This document shows positions 30,195-41,483 of a DNA stretch of 64,000 nt, in pieces. The DNA comes from Hygrocybe punicea (taxonomy: Eukaryota > Basidiomycota > Agaricomycetes > Agaricales > Hygrophoraceae): NCBI GenBank assembly GCA_963556145.1, contig OY744462.1, positions 4,216,001 to 4,280,000 of the forward strand. The letters are read 5' to 3'. Under the pieces are notes generated by a model. That model was not told the origin of the DNA and did not search any database. It saw only the letters and a list, made by a program, of their open reading frames with translations. The translations under genes were made by a program, and so were the position numbers. The first letter of the stretch is position 1, and each line of letters opens with the position of its first letter.

Positions 30195-31147
30195 CTAGCC
30201 ATGAAAAAGATCCAGGCTTGACATTGTGAGAGTCAGAGATAAAAGAGAGTCAAGATAAAGGAGTGTGGGAGGAAGAGCGAGTCAACATGAGGGAGACAGA
30301 GTCAGTCGCAGGAGTAAGGAGACCATTATGGTCATTCACAGTCAGTCAGACTTGGACCAAGAACAAAGAACAATAACAGATTGATGATGATTGGATCTGT
30401 ATGTCACACCCATATCAGACCCATACACCGTGCCCTTGGGTGGTATAGCCTTGGGTATTGGATCCAAAAACTGTAGCCATACCTGATCAACCTATATAAG
30501 GAATATCGCAAGTGAACCCATACCTGTGGTCAACCCTCAACACAACAAGCTCAGCTTCATTTTGGACTTCCACATCATTCACAGAGCTGGGAGATATGGG
30601 ATTGGCTGTGTTTGGATTGACCACAGCCATATATAAGGGTGTGTGGGTGTAGGTGTGGACATTGGTGCTGATGTTGTTGTTGTAGTGTTTGTGGTTAGTA
30701 ACATAGTAAAATAAATGCACTAAGTTAACAAAACATAACTATGGCAGCAAGAGTGGCTGCACCACTTCCTGCTGCATTTTTCCATCATGTGGTTGTGTGG
30801 GTATTGCTGCTGTTGTGTTTTTGGGCCTGTTTGTTTTGCGAGTGTCATTGGGTATATGTTTAGAATGGGTTCAAGTATGGCAACTCATACACATACCTGG
30901 TTTGAAAACCTATCATTTGCTAACTTAAACTTCAAAATGCTAGGTGGATAAATTGTATACTACCTAGGATATGGTTGGCATTGTACTGTAATTAGCTGCA
31001 GCTTAGCTGCCAGCTGTCGCTAAAATTTTGGGGTAGCCATAGCTGGTAGCAGGTCATTAGCCTTAGCTTAGCTGGGCCCTGGCTAAACTAAATTCAGCTA
31101 AGCTACTGGCCACTAGCTGACCATTAGCCTTGGCCATGGCAACACTA
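30195..31147. other. hAT-A right terminal region
   Basis: Nothing coding is supported. 30978-31147 is dense in 'agctta', 'ggctaat' and 'tagctg' words and ends CATGGCAACACTA at 31147, the inverse of the hAT terminus TAGTGTTGCC. It is the parent-like counterpart of the AGCT-rich MITE at 2971-3342. Confidence 0.6.
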
Positions 31148-31826
31148 GGCAATGGCAATGGTGTTTGGGTGGGTGATGCATGTTCTGGCACTGGGCGCTG
31201 TCATGATCCAAACAGGATTCGGATCAAAACATAGTAATATGCTGTCACTAGTCACCATCCCTACAGCACACATCACATTACAAGGACCATTCATACTGGA
31301 ATGCCCCCATCTGCATATAGGACACACAGGAAATCCTTATCTGCACATAGGACATACATGAAACCCTTATCTATACAAGGGACATGCAAGAAAACCCTTA
31401 TCTATGCAGAGGAAATGAAGGAATACCCTTATCTTAACTGATAAGGCCCCCAAAAACATCTTATCAGAGGCCAAAGAAGCACAAGAAGCACAGCCACATC
31501 CTTATCTCCAATCATAGAGATAACACATGCCACCCATCATTTCCCGATCAAGAAACACATCATATTTCACATCAATTGATCAAATACAGCCCAGCCCTGA
31601 TCTTATCTTTTTCTTAACTGATAAGGATACACACATGGCATGGCATCAATTGATAAAGAAGCACAGCCTCAGGAAGATGATTCTAGATGCACACCCTGGC
31701 ACAGCTCTTGCCTTTGATTCACACACCCAAGATTAGACCAGCAGCATGACTCACTCCCATAAAATGTGACTCATTGGTCTATCCATGACAAATTATGACC
31801 CTTATGACATGTTCATGACCCCCCAT

Positions 31827-32069
31827 TGTTGGGAATAGTGGCTGAATAGTTGCGGAAAGGATTAGTAATCCATATCACGTGACCCTGGAACTCAAACCCA
31901 CCTGTCTAATGAATAATGCTGAAGCGCAGCATGTATTCTACTCACCACAGGAAACTTCTAGTAGACTTAGCTAGTAGTATAAAAGCCCTCTCAGAGAGAG
32001 GCAAATATAATTCATTCCACACAAAATAACTTAGCGGTCAACAACCACTGCAAACTATATATTCCAATA
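31827..32069 (+). repeat. Solo copia LTR nested in the long LTR, copy 2
   Basis: 243 bp, TGTTGG...CCAATA, flanked by CCCAT (31822-31826 and 32070-32074). It sits at the same position as in copy 1, so the copia insertion preceded the duplication of the long LTR. Confidence 0.88.
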
Positions 32070-32758
32070 CCCATGACTCATTATGACAAGCCATGACTCA
32101 TTATGACAAGCCATGACTCATTATGATGATTTCTGACTCATTATGCCCCCTCCTTTGATTATAGTACCTATGTGACTCATTAATTGACTCTGTATGAGTC
32201 ACAAACCCATACCTTCCTTTCTTATGATTTCTTATGAGTCATAACCCCCCAATGCCCTTCATTATTATGACTCCTTATGAGTCATAAACCTATGCCTCTC
32301 CCTTATATGACTCCGTATGAGTCATAACCTATGCTTAACTCCTGCTGTAGAATAGGTATATATAGAGCCCAGTTTCTGCTGGAGATGGCCCAGTCACAGG
32401 ACAGTCCCTCTCCCAGATTCTGATTCACCCCTCTGTATTTGTTTGTATTACCTACTTTGGTAGTAGCTAGTACCCAAATACCAATTGCAGTTCAAGTCAT
32501 CATTCATTTGTCTAAGGATTATCAATCTCAGATATATTGATACTCCCTTATTACTTGTTTGATATATATTCTTTGTATTCTGTCATGTAGTACAGTCACA
32601 TTCAATTTCTTTCAAGTTCTATTGGTCATCACCAAAAATATCCCAGTACTTTATTCTGCACTAGTAGCCAATGTGTGTTTGAAGCTTTGGAATAAAGTCC
32701 GATATCTTGATCATCAATCCTACTTGCATATTGTTCAGTTCATTCATTCTGTACATAG

Positions 32759-35338
32759 CACAGGGTGCACAGTAGCATACCATGTCACACAGTAGCTTGA
32801 AAGTACTTGACAAGTATACTAAATATCATTACCAGAACTTTCAGCATGGTATTGTAACAGTATTCAGATATAAACTACAATACTTGTGCTCAAATTCATC
32901 TGAAAGTATGAAGGAAAATGAGACTTATACCTTTTCAATAACATCAAGCCTTTTGTTTCACTACTTTTACTGTATTTACAGCAAAGTGCTGTATAGTTTG
33001 GATAGAATACTTGCAGCCTAAGATGAATCAAAGTATTAAACCAGTAAGGAAGTTGGGGCACTTTTACTATTAGGATACCTTTTGAATCCTATCAAGATAC
33101 AGGATGAAATAGTATAGTACTGTTGCCATATTTTGGATTTAAGATACTTTGTCAATACTTTTAAGATACTGTTTCAATACATTTAAGATACTGTGTCAAT
33201 ACTTTTAAGATACTATTTCAATACTTTTAAGGTACTGTTTCGACGCATCTAAGATACTGTTTCAATATCCTTAAAGAACTTTGAAAAATAGTATAGTACT
33301 GCTTCAATACTGTTCAGATACTTTGCAAGATGGTATTGGACAGTTATTTAATGCTAAAACCCAGGGAAATATGGGGCTGGGAATTAGGATTCTGAAGTTC
33401 TGGGAATTCTGAGAATTGGAATTCCAATACTGGGAATGCTAGGAATGGGCATTTCAAAGTGCAGGCTTTGGGATTCTGAGAATTGTAATTCCAAGTGTTT
33501 GAGAAGTTTGGAAGGTAGAATTCTGAAATTGTGGGAGATTAGGGATTTGGAATTCAACAATGATGAGAATTGAAATCCTGAAAATGTGCATATTAATGCA
33601 AATTCCAAGAATGGGAATCCAAATGCAGGAAATTGGGAATCCAGATTCAGCAGATTGGGAATCCAGATGCGGGGAATTGGGAAGCCATTCCAAACAATTC
33701 CATGCAATTCCTTGGTCCTCGAGTGGCTGAGCAGTATTCGTGATGAGTCGTGTGAGCTCAAAGGACGATTCCTTGCAAATTCCAACCAATTCCAAACAAT
33801 TCCGTGCAATTCCTCGATCTGTCTTCTGAGCTCACTGCAGTCGACACAAATACTGCTGAGCCACTCGTGGACCGAGGAATTGCATGGAATTGTGTGGAAT
33901 TGGTTGGAATTTGCACGGAATTGTCTTTTGAGCTTGCTGCAGTCGACACAAATACTGCTGAGCCACTCGTAGACCGAGGAATTGCATGGAATTGTCTGGA
34001 ATTGGTTGGAATTTGCACGGAATTGTCTTTTGAGCTTGCTGTAGTCGACACAAATACTGCTGAGCCACTCGTAGACCGAGGAATTGCATGGAATTGTCTG
34101 GAATTGGTTGGAATTTGCACGGAATTGTCTTTTGAGCTTGCTGCAGTCGACACAAATACTGCTGAGCCACTCGTAGACCGAGGAATTGCATGGAATTGTT
34201 TGGAATTGGTTGGAATTTGCACGGAATTGTCTTTTGAGCTTGCTGCAGTCGACACAAATACTGCTGAGCCACTCGTAGACCGAGGAATTGCTCGGAATTG
34301 TCTGGAATTGGTTGGAATTTGCACGGAATTGTCTTTTGAGCTCACAGGACACATCACAAATACTGCTGAGCCACTCGAGGACGGAGGAATTGTATGGAAT
34401 TGTATGGAATGGATTCCCAATTCCCTGCATCTGGATTCCCAATCTCGTGAATCTGGATTCCCAATTTCCTGAATTTGGATTCCCATTCTTGGTATTTTCA
34501 TTAATATGCCCATTTCCAGGATTTCAAATCTCATAATTGTTGAATTCCAAATCCCTAATCTCCCACAATTTCAGAATTCTACCTTCCAAACTTCTCAAAC
34601 ACTTGGAATTACAATTCTCAGAATCCCAAAGCCTGCACTTTGAAATGCCCATTCCTAGCATTCCCAGTATTGGAATTCCAATTCTCAGAATTCCCAGAAC
34701 TTCAGAATCCTAATTCCCAGCCCCATATTTCCCTGGGTTTTAGCATTAAATAACTGTCCAATACCATCTTGCAAAGTATCTGAACAGTATTGAAGCAGTA
34801 CTATACTATTTTTCAAAGTTCTTTAAGGATATTGAAACAGTATCTTAGATGCGTCGAAACAGTACCTTAAAAGTATTGAAATAGTATCTTAAAAGTATTG
34901 ACACAGTATCTTGAATGTATTGAAACAGTATCTTAAAAGTATTGACAAAGTATCTTAAATCCAAAATATGGCAACAGTACTATACTATTTCATCCTGTAT
35001 CTTGATAGGATTCAAAAGGTATCCTAATAGTAAAAGTGCCCCAACTTCCTTACTGGTTTAATACTTTGATTCATCTTAGGCTGCAAGTATTCTATCCAAA
35101 CTATACAGCACTTTGCTGTAAATACAGTAAAAGTAGTGAAACAAAAGGCTTGATGTTATTGAGAAGGTATAAGTCTCATTTTCCTTCATACTTTCAGATG
35201 AATTTGAGCACAAGTATTGTAGTTTATATCTGAATACTGTTACAATACCATGCTGAAAGTTCTGGTAATGATATTTAGTATACTTGTCAAGTACTTTCAA
35301 GATACTGTGTGACATGGTATGCTACTGTGCACCCTGTG
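32759..35338. mobile_element. Foldback DNA element, 2,580 bp, 3-bp target duplication
   Basis: The termini CACAGGGTGCACAGTAGCAT and its exact inverse bound two arms of about 950-1,000 bp that mirror each other. TAG is duplicated (32756-32758 and 35339-35341). The unoccupied site is present in copy 1 (GTACATAGTATTTTG, 1351-1365). The core is a 102-bp tandem array. A CAC start with a 3-bp duplication fits a CACTA (CMC)-type non-autonomous element, but the assignment is tentative. No transposase is encoded; frames here are products of the repeats. Confidence 0.88.
33797..34400. repeat. 102-bp tandem array in the foldback element
   Basis: Successive 'ccactcg' landmarks fall at 33861, 33963, 34065, 34167, 34269 and 34371, exactly 102 bp apart, so five to six units are present. 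Because 102 is a multiple of three, several frames stay open on both strands, producing repetitive ORFs (units with DTNTAEPLVDRGIAWN on the plus strand) that I do not regard as genes. Confidence 0.9.
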
Positions 35339-35840
35339 TAGTATTTTGTCACACCTCCCTTTGTTTGACATCTACTGTTACACTCGCCCATTGCCCATTG
35401 TCTATCACCCATCATCCATCACCTATCGCTCATCTCTGTTGTACCTCTGCTCATTGTATACTTGCTACTTGTATACTTGACTGTTGTACACTCGTTCATC
35501 TTACACTGTTCATACTTGCTTGAGTTATTATCTGCTTATACTCTTGCATACCTCTTGTCACTCAAAGTCTTTACCTTTAGTAGGGAAGACCTCACTGTTC
35601 ACTCATTCTCTATAAGTCATACATCTGACTTATATTATTGTCAAGTATTTGTTGTATCCCTCAAAGCTAACCTTTGATAGGATTCACACCACAACCCAAC
35701 CACCCAACAGGAATACCCCAGAGTTATTAAAGAGCTAAATCCTTGTTCCTAAAGGACAACAAGGTAATTTCCCGATCAACGATGCACTCCAGAAACCCTT
35801 GGTGTGGATTTGTTCAAACACTTCCCACGCAAAACAGCGC

Positions 35841-36757
35841 ATGTCATGGCTTGCTGGTGGGGATGATAGAGAGGGCATAAGTGAGGATGGTGGGCCCAAT
35901 GGGTGCACAATGAGGTCAGGAACAAGGTCTACTGCACACTGGCATGGTTTTCTGGGAATTGCATGAGTTCATATGCTGGGGACAGGTCAGGGCTTGTTGC
36001 TGGGGAAGACAGCAAGTCCATGAATGTGAAAAGCTAGCCAAATGGGGGCCAAACAGGTGCAGGTGTGCTGGGATGCCTTGAAAATGGTGTGGGGCATATG
36101 TGGACACATTTTTCTGGGGACAGTGCAGGTGTGGCATGGTTTGCTTCTGGGAATGACAGCGAGGGTGTAGGTGCAAGCAGGGGGTCATTTGGATGTGAAA
36201 CAAGGGGGAATGTGTCAGGATGCCTTGAAAACAGGGTTTTGGGAGTTGATGTGGGGTTGAAGGGTGGGGGCATGCAATGGTTCATGTCTGGGGACAATGG
36301 CAAGGGCAAAGATGCAAATGTGGGGCCAAACAGGGACCAAGCAAGAGGGGATGCATTGAGACAGATCGAAAGTGCTGCCTGCTGGGCATGGATGTGTTTT
36401 CCTGCTCTACAACTGCAGGGAGAATGGGAACTGGCATACCTGGATGTGCACATGCAACAGCCATTGCATGGCACATGTTTTCTGTCTTTCTTATTTACGT
36501 TCTGACTGGAATCAGTGAGATGTGGAATCGTGAGCATGTTCTGTAAGCGAGTGTGGGGAGGTTGGGTTAATGAAATATGAAGGAGGTGCGAACAGGTTGG
36601 GATGTTGACACCTGGTCGTCCCTTTACCTAAGCCTAAGAATAGCTCCTGAGCAGGTGTCTCAGCAGCTATTGTTTGGCTAAAATTGTCTGTTTTCCCAAC
36701 CCTGGCATTAAACCTTGCCCAAATACCTAGCATAGAGTAGATAGTATTCTAAATATG
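35841..36757. other. G/T-rich non-coding stretch with diverged repeats
   Basis: Between the long LTR and gypsy B. Words such as 'gggatgccttgaaaa' (about 36070 and 36208) and 'ggggccaaacagg' (about 36045 and 36322) recur loosely. The frames on both strands are low in complexity and match nothing I know. Confidence 0.4.
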
Positions 36758-36762
36758 GTAAC

Positions 36763-37297
36763 TGTCATATCCATGCAACTCCGAAGGATTCCGATAAACT
36801 CCGCTCCAGACTTTTCCACTGTTTTATCTTATCTTATCCTCTCATGTACGTTATTGTTCCTTTCCTTGTTTATACTCTATTCTTCTTCATCTGCTTCTCC
36901 AAACTCCTATCCATTCTTTCCATTTGTTTACTTGTCACTGTACGTAGCAACCTTTTGTTACTTTTATCCTTCTCCGAACTCCGGTTCCCCTTCCAGAATT
37001 CTTATTATCTTTACATTACTAAGGACTTAACAATTAGTTTACCAAATATATAAGTTAGAACTACAAGTCCTGTAACTCCATTCTAAAAATCAACTTGAGT
37101 TCCCCTCATCCTCAAACTTAGGGCTTCGCCTTAAGCTCACTATAGTCTCTGTCTTTAGTCCAAACCTCCGGACTAATTCTGCTCCATCCATTTGTGCTTA
37201 CTCAGTATGACTCAAGGAAGTAGCATAACTACTTCGAGAGTTCGCACCTCTGGTCCTCCAACAACTCCATTCTGCCCAGAGTTGCACGTCTCTAACA
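36763..37297 (+). repeat. 5' LTR of gypsy B
   Basis: 535 bp, TG...CA. Similar to 51287-51811 and to the split LTR of A. Confidence 0.92.
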
Positions 37298-37343
37298 GTA
37301 TTTTTAGAACAACTCTTGAGCCATACTCTCTGTATTTTTTATC

Positions 37344-38518
37344 ATGTCTTTCCAAGGTTTCTCGCAACAAAGAACCCCCACACATTACCAACTCTCTCAA
37401 CCTGAGAGTTTCCTTGAACGCCCAACCGTCACTCCGGTTTCTCCACTGGGAGGAACCCACACTCCAACAAATGAACCACTTCCATGCCCCGTCTTCGAAG
37501 CAAACAATCCTCTCGGACCAGGCAACACCAACCACAATGACACTAATCTCGTGGAGGCCATCGCCCTCCTAGCCACCACCCTCTGAAATAAAGGAGATGA
37601 TAAACAACATACCAAAGTCCAAGAACTGGATACATTCGACACCTCCGACCCAACACAACACTGTCCCTTCCTGGTTCAGTGTCAACTGAACTTCAATGCT
37701 CGACTGACCGCTTTCCAAATGGATGGCACCAAAGTCAACTTCGCCATGTCCTACCTCAAAGGTATTGTGCTCGCATGGTTCGAGCCCTACCTTTTGGAGA
37801 ATCCGGACACCAACTCCTATCCGCCGGACTTCATGTCCCATTATGGAGACTTCTGCACCAAGTTGCAGAATAATTTCGGACCCCTGGATCCTAAGGGTAG
37901 TGCCGAGAATGAGTTAGAAAACCTCGCAATGAAGGACAACCAACAAATTGCGAAGTATATCATTAATTTCAACCATCTTGCTATGCAGACTGATGGGACG
38001 TCAGTGCCTTGTGGCACTCTTTTTATTGAGGACTTCCAGATCACCTCAAAGACCAACTAGCCCAATCCGCAAAACCAAGAAATCTCTACAAGCTGAAGGA
38101 TAAGGCTCAACTTCTTGACGCCAGGTATTGGGAACAGAAATCAGAGATTTCCCGCACTTCTGGATCCTCCTCCACCAAAGCCTCCACTTCCGAGGCCAAG
38201 TCTTCAATGGATAAGGCCTCCGAGAAAAAATCTCCCACCAAAGCTACCAACTCCGGTAGCACCTCCTCCACCACTCCGAAAACCCCTCCTGCCTACACCG
38301 ATAAGCTAGGCAAGGATGGTAAACTCAAGCCTGTGGAACACCAATGCCACATCAACAACAAACTCTGCATTATATGTGGAGGAGCAGGACATATGGCCAA
38401 GGATTGTACCAAAGCCAAGTATATGTCTTTTCGTGTTGCTGCTCGCGCTGTCTCTACTTCCTCTGCACCCCCCATCTCTAGTTCCAATTCTCCAATGGAG
38501 TCAGAACAATAGAGAGCA
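37344..38518 (+). pseudogene. Gag of gypsy B (frameshifted)
   Basis: The start is ATG at 37344 (MSFQGFSQQRTP). The first frame stops at about 37586; the capsid region resumes at 37719 (MDGTKVNFAMSYLKGIVLAWF, about 20 residues; then FGPLDPKGSAENE) and is broken again near 38000. The last frame (38207-38512) carries the CCHC knuckle CIICGGAGHMAKDC. Compared with A it lacks the 135-bp LTR insertion before the knuckle. Confidence 0.8.
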
Positions 38519-39122
38519 GTCTGCATACTCCAGCACAGGATGTAGGCTGCATTGAACCTGACTGTGCACTCCTGGAAGTAAAACTCAACACATCCGCTCT
38601 CTCTAACGATTCCTTGACGATTTCCCTTTATCATTCCTCTATCCTGGTCGTTACCCTTGTTGATGGGGGATTGATGCATTGTTTCATTGATCTGGAATTC
38701 GGCTCCCTTCACGATCTCCCTGTATTTCCTACTGCTCCAAAACATCTCCGCTTGTTTGATGGTTCCTATGGCGGAATCATCAACAAATCTGTATCTATTT
38801 CTGTCCATTTCCCTACTGGTGAAATTCTAATTTTAGAATTTTTGGTCACTCTGTTGGATCTGTCTGTCTCCGCAGTTCTTGGATATAGCTGGCTCGCCAA
38901 ATACAATCTGTTGATTGACTGGGTTGAGCATAGCGTCGAATTCCGTTCTTCTGATTCTGCACCTCCATTGTCGACTCCGGTGCCTATTGAGGCACCACTT
39001 CCGGACCCTCCAGTATGGCCTCTGTCCCCTCTGTCCCCTCTGTCTACTGCACTTACTCCACCTACTCTGCCCAATCCTCCCTCACCTTCAGCTTCAAAGC
39101 CTGACATTTCCTTTGTCAGCGC
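38519..39122 (+). pseudogene. Gypsy B protease region and linker
   Basis: The frame from about 38614 contains VDGGLMHCFID in the protease active-site position, with VLGYSWLAKYN downstream as in other Ty3/gypsy proteases. A Pro-rich linker follows and ends at the gypsy C insertion. Confidence 0.75.
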
Positions 39123-39286
39123 TGTGGAGGGACGGAGTCAGCTGAGAGAACGGGGATGGAATCGAGTGATGATAGTGATGATAGTGATGATAGTGATGAT
39201 AATTGCTGCAACACGAGATCTGTACTGCTAAGGAAACACAACCGTGGGAATCCTAGTCACGTGACTGTCCAGGTACATCTACTACA
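39123..39286 (-). repeat. 3' LTR of gypsy C
   Basis: 164 bp. It carries a 9-bp tandem motif (GATGATAGT, three to four copies) and a GTCACGTGAC palindrome, a possible bHLH-type binding site. The pol frame ends inside it at 39253. Confidence 0.92.
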
Positions 39287-41475
39287 AGTGCCCCCCCTTC
39301 TTTAGCGACGCCCTCGTCGCTACTGGCAAGGCGATCCTCCTCCGCTGTCTCCACGGAATTGTCGAAGGGAAAGTCATCGGTGTCCCCGGTGTCCAGCTCC
39401 GTCGGCTCCCCATCTGCTCTGTCTGCCAGTCTCGAGACCTCATCCTGTGCCATCTTGGTGCCATCTTTGGGCTCGAAAGGCCTAAGCCTTCTGGCGTTGA
39501 AGGTGCCGTTGAGTGAGGTGCCGTCCATAGTTTCCAGAGTGTATGAGTTGCGGATGCGTGTTACGACGCGGCGCGGGGGAGACCAGAAGGGCACGAGCTT
39601 GCGTTCACTAGCAAATACATTGATCAGATCGCTGCGGTATACTTGAACAAGTTGACCAGTTTTAAATATAACTTCTCTTGGGGCCCGACTGATGACCTTC
39701 GCGTCAAAGATAGCTTTCCGGCGAGCTGCGTGGTCCACTGCGCAGGACCAGCCGTCCAGCCGTAGTTGGTCTGCGTATGCCATATGAATCGCCACGTCGG
39801 TTTCAGAGGCTAGAGGGATTGCCGCTGGGTCCTCGGCGACTGGTGTGTCTATGGGAAGTGCGAAGAGTAGCTCATTGGGCGAGAACTTGAGTGAGGGTAG
39901 TATGCGATCGGATAACGCCTTCACGGCCGCGTCAAGGTGGTCTGGCCAGTTCTTTGGGATGGCCTTCGTTGCCATCTGGTCGTAGTCGTCCTCACCGAGG
40001 CCAGGGGCACACAGACACTTAAGGGTATTCAGCAAGATCTTGTTGTAGCCCTCAATGAGGCCGTTGATCCACGGGGAGTAGGCGGCTACAATGTGATGCT
40101 TAGTACCCATATCAGCGCAGTGGTCACGCACCGCATCGCAGTCAAAGTGGGAGCCGCCGTCGGACATGAAGACGTCCGGGGCCATGAACGTGTTGGCTAT
40201 ACGGCTGAGGCTGTCGACCGTTGTTTTTCCTGAAGCGGACTTGGCCTTGAAGGCGAATGGCTTCCTAGAGAAGACGTCAGCATACAGGCCGATCTTCGAG
40301 AACCCACCTTTTCCGAGGGGCATGGATGTGTAGTCCCCTACGAGGAGTTCGAAGGGCCTGCGTCGGACGATTGGCTGCAGCAGGGCATGCAGGTGGGTGT
40401 TGCCGAAGTTCTTACACTGGCCGCATTCGCGGATGGCCGCGGTCACGGATGCGTCGAGGAATGGGCTGAATATCCGGTCCAGTAGTTGCATCTTGATGAC
40501 ATCGCGGCCCATATGCGTCTTTGCATGCTCCACCCTGGCCAGTTCTGTGGCTTCAGCCTTGGTGACGCATTCTCGGCGGGAGACAGCTCGCGTGACAGTG
40601 GCGCCACTGATCCTCCATAGGCAGCCGTCGTCGATTAGGAAGTCCTTTGCTTGGTGTGCCGCACGTTTGTGGTCGCGATCGGTCGCGTCCTGTGGGACCC
40701 CGAGCAACGCGTCTATAACTTCCAGGAACACGCGCTCAGCCTGGAAGTGAGCACGTAGGGATGAGTGCAGGTCGTTCGAGGACTCTCCCACCGTGAACAG
40801 GTCGAAGGTGAGGCTGCGCGACACCTCCCAGTCAGGGAGGATGGTCCAGTCGCTGCCGTCTGTCGGTACCCGGGGTAGCTCCTCATCCTTTCGACTGAGC
40901 GCGTCGCCCACGAAGTTGATCTTACCCGCGATGTGCCTGACGCTGACTATCTGGTGAGTGAGTACGCCGTCGCGCCAACGGGTGTGGGTGGTGCTGAGGT
41001 CGGTGCTCAGCAAGACGTCACGGAGGGCCTGGCAGTCTGTCTCCAGCTCAACGGGGAAGCCCCATATGATGTCGTCAAACTTGTCGAGGCCAAACTTGAG
41101 GGCCGCGAACTCCAGCAGAAAGGGTTTGTAGCGCTCCTCCGCCGGGGAAGTGCGTTTGGAGGCGTACGCTATGGGGTGTAGCTCCGTGATGACTTTGCCC
41201 CCCGGTCTCGTCACGGGAATGTGTTGGGCCAGGACGGCCCCGAAGCCTTCCTTGCAGCCGTCGGATGTGACGATAAATGGGGTTCCATCGAACCTGGGGG
41301 CGACAAGGATGGGTGAGGACGTTAGGACTGCTTTCAGGTCGAGGAAGCACTTTTGGTGCTTCTCGGTCCACACGTCGGCCAGCTTGACGTTACGCAATGC
41401 TGCGCGGTAGGCGGACTTCCCAGCGTTCTTTGGAACGTCCACGGACCGTAATAAGTCGGACAGAGGTTGAGCTAA
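39253..41475 (-). pseudogene. Gypsy C pol, C-terminal part: RNase H and integrase
   Basis: The frame resumes after the hAT as LAQPLSDLLRSVDVPKN, then an RNase H (VTSDGCKEGFGAVLAQH) and an HHCC-like finger (HAKTHMG ... CGQCKNFGN). The integrase core shows D-D-E in VGDYTSMPLG, VFMSDGGSHFD and GLIEGYNKILL, and a C-terminal SH3-like region (KTGQLVQVYRSD) follows. An acidic tail ends at 39253 within the LTR. The open frame extends upstream into the hAT by chance. Confidence 0.85.
39287..39303 (-). other. Polypurine tract of gypsy C
   Basis: The minus strand reads AAAGAAGGGGGGCACT directly before the 3' LTR start TGTAGTAG, a strong plus-strand priming site. Confidence 0.8.
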
Positions 41476-41483
41476 CGTGGCGT

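Larger units (their letters stand above)
15446..31147 (-). mobile_element. hAT-A, outermost layer of the nest (left end missing)
   Basis: A hAT transposase gene on the minus strand is readable at 30151-29038 and again at 16378-15446. The two parts are separated by the 12.66-kb insertion 16379-29037 with its 8-bp target duplication. The probable right terminus (31147) reads inward TAGTGTTGCCATGGCCAAGG, the family's terminal signature. The left terminus is lost at the truncated MITE (15445). The AGCT-rich subterminal region (30978-31147) matches the MITE at 2971-3342. Confidence 0.7.
31199..35836 (+). repeat. Long solo LTR, copy 2, with two nested insertions
   Basis: It starts TGTCATGATCC, ends AAAACA, and a perfect GCGC (31195-31198 and 35837-35840) flanks it. 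Removing the 2,580-bp foldback element leaves about 2.05 kb, and removing the solo copia LTR as well leaves about 1.8 kb. The first 420 bp hold repeated 'cccttatctatrcaggga' words. It is almost identical to copy 1 (223-1854) where they overlap. No adjoining internal region exists, so this is a solo LTR. Confidence 0.85.

Noticed and set aside
30487..30720. Minus-strand 77-aa ORF (MHLFYYVTNHKHYNNN...)
   Set aside because: Short, low complexity, inside the non-coding terminal region of hAT-A.
33384..34534. ORFs of 222-352 codons with a 34-residue repeat
   Set aside because: Produced by the stop-free 102-bp tandem repeat in the foldback element; open on both strands, no start context or domain.
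1..36000. The idea that the long LTR copies at 223-1854 and 31199-35836 are the two LTRs of one 35-kb element
   Set aside because: Copy 2 has its own GCGC target duplication on both sides, which marks an independent solo LTR, and the DNA between holds unrelated elements and a host gene.
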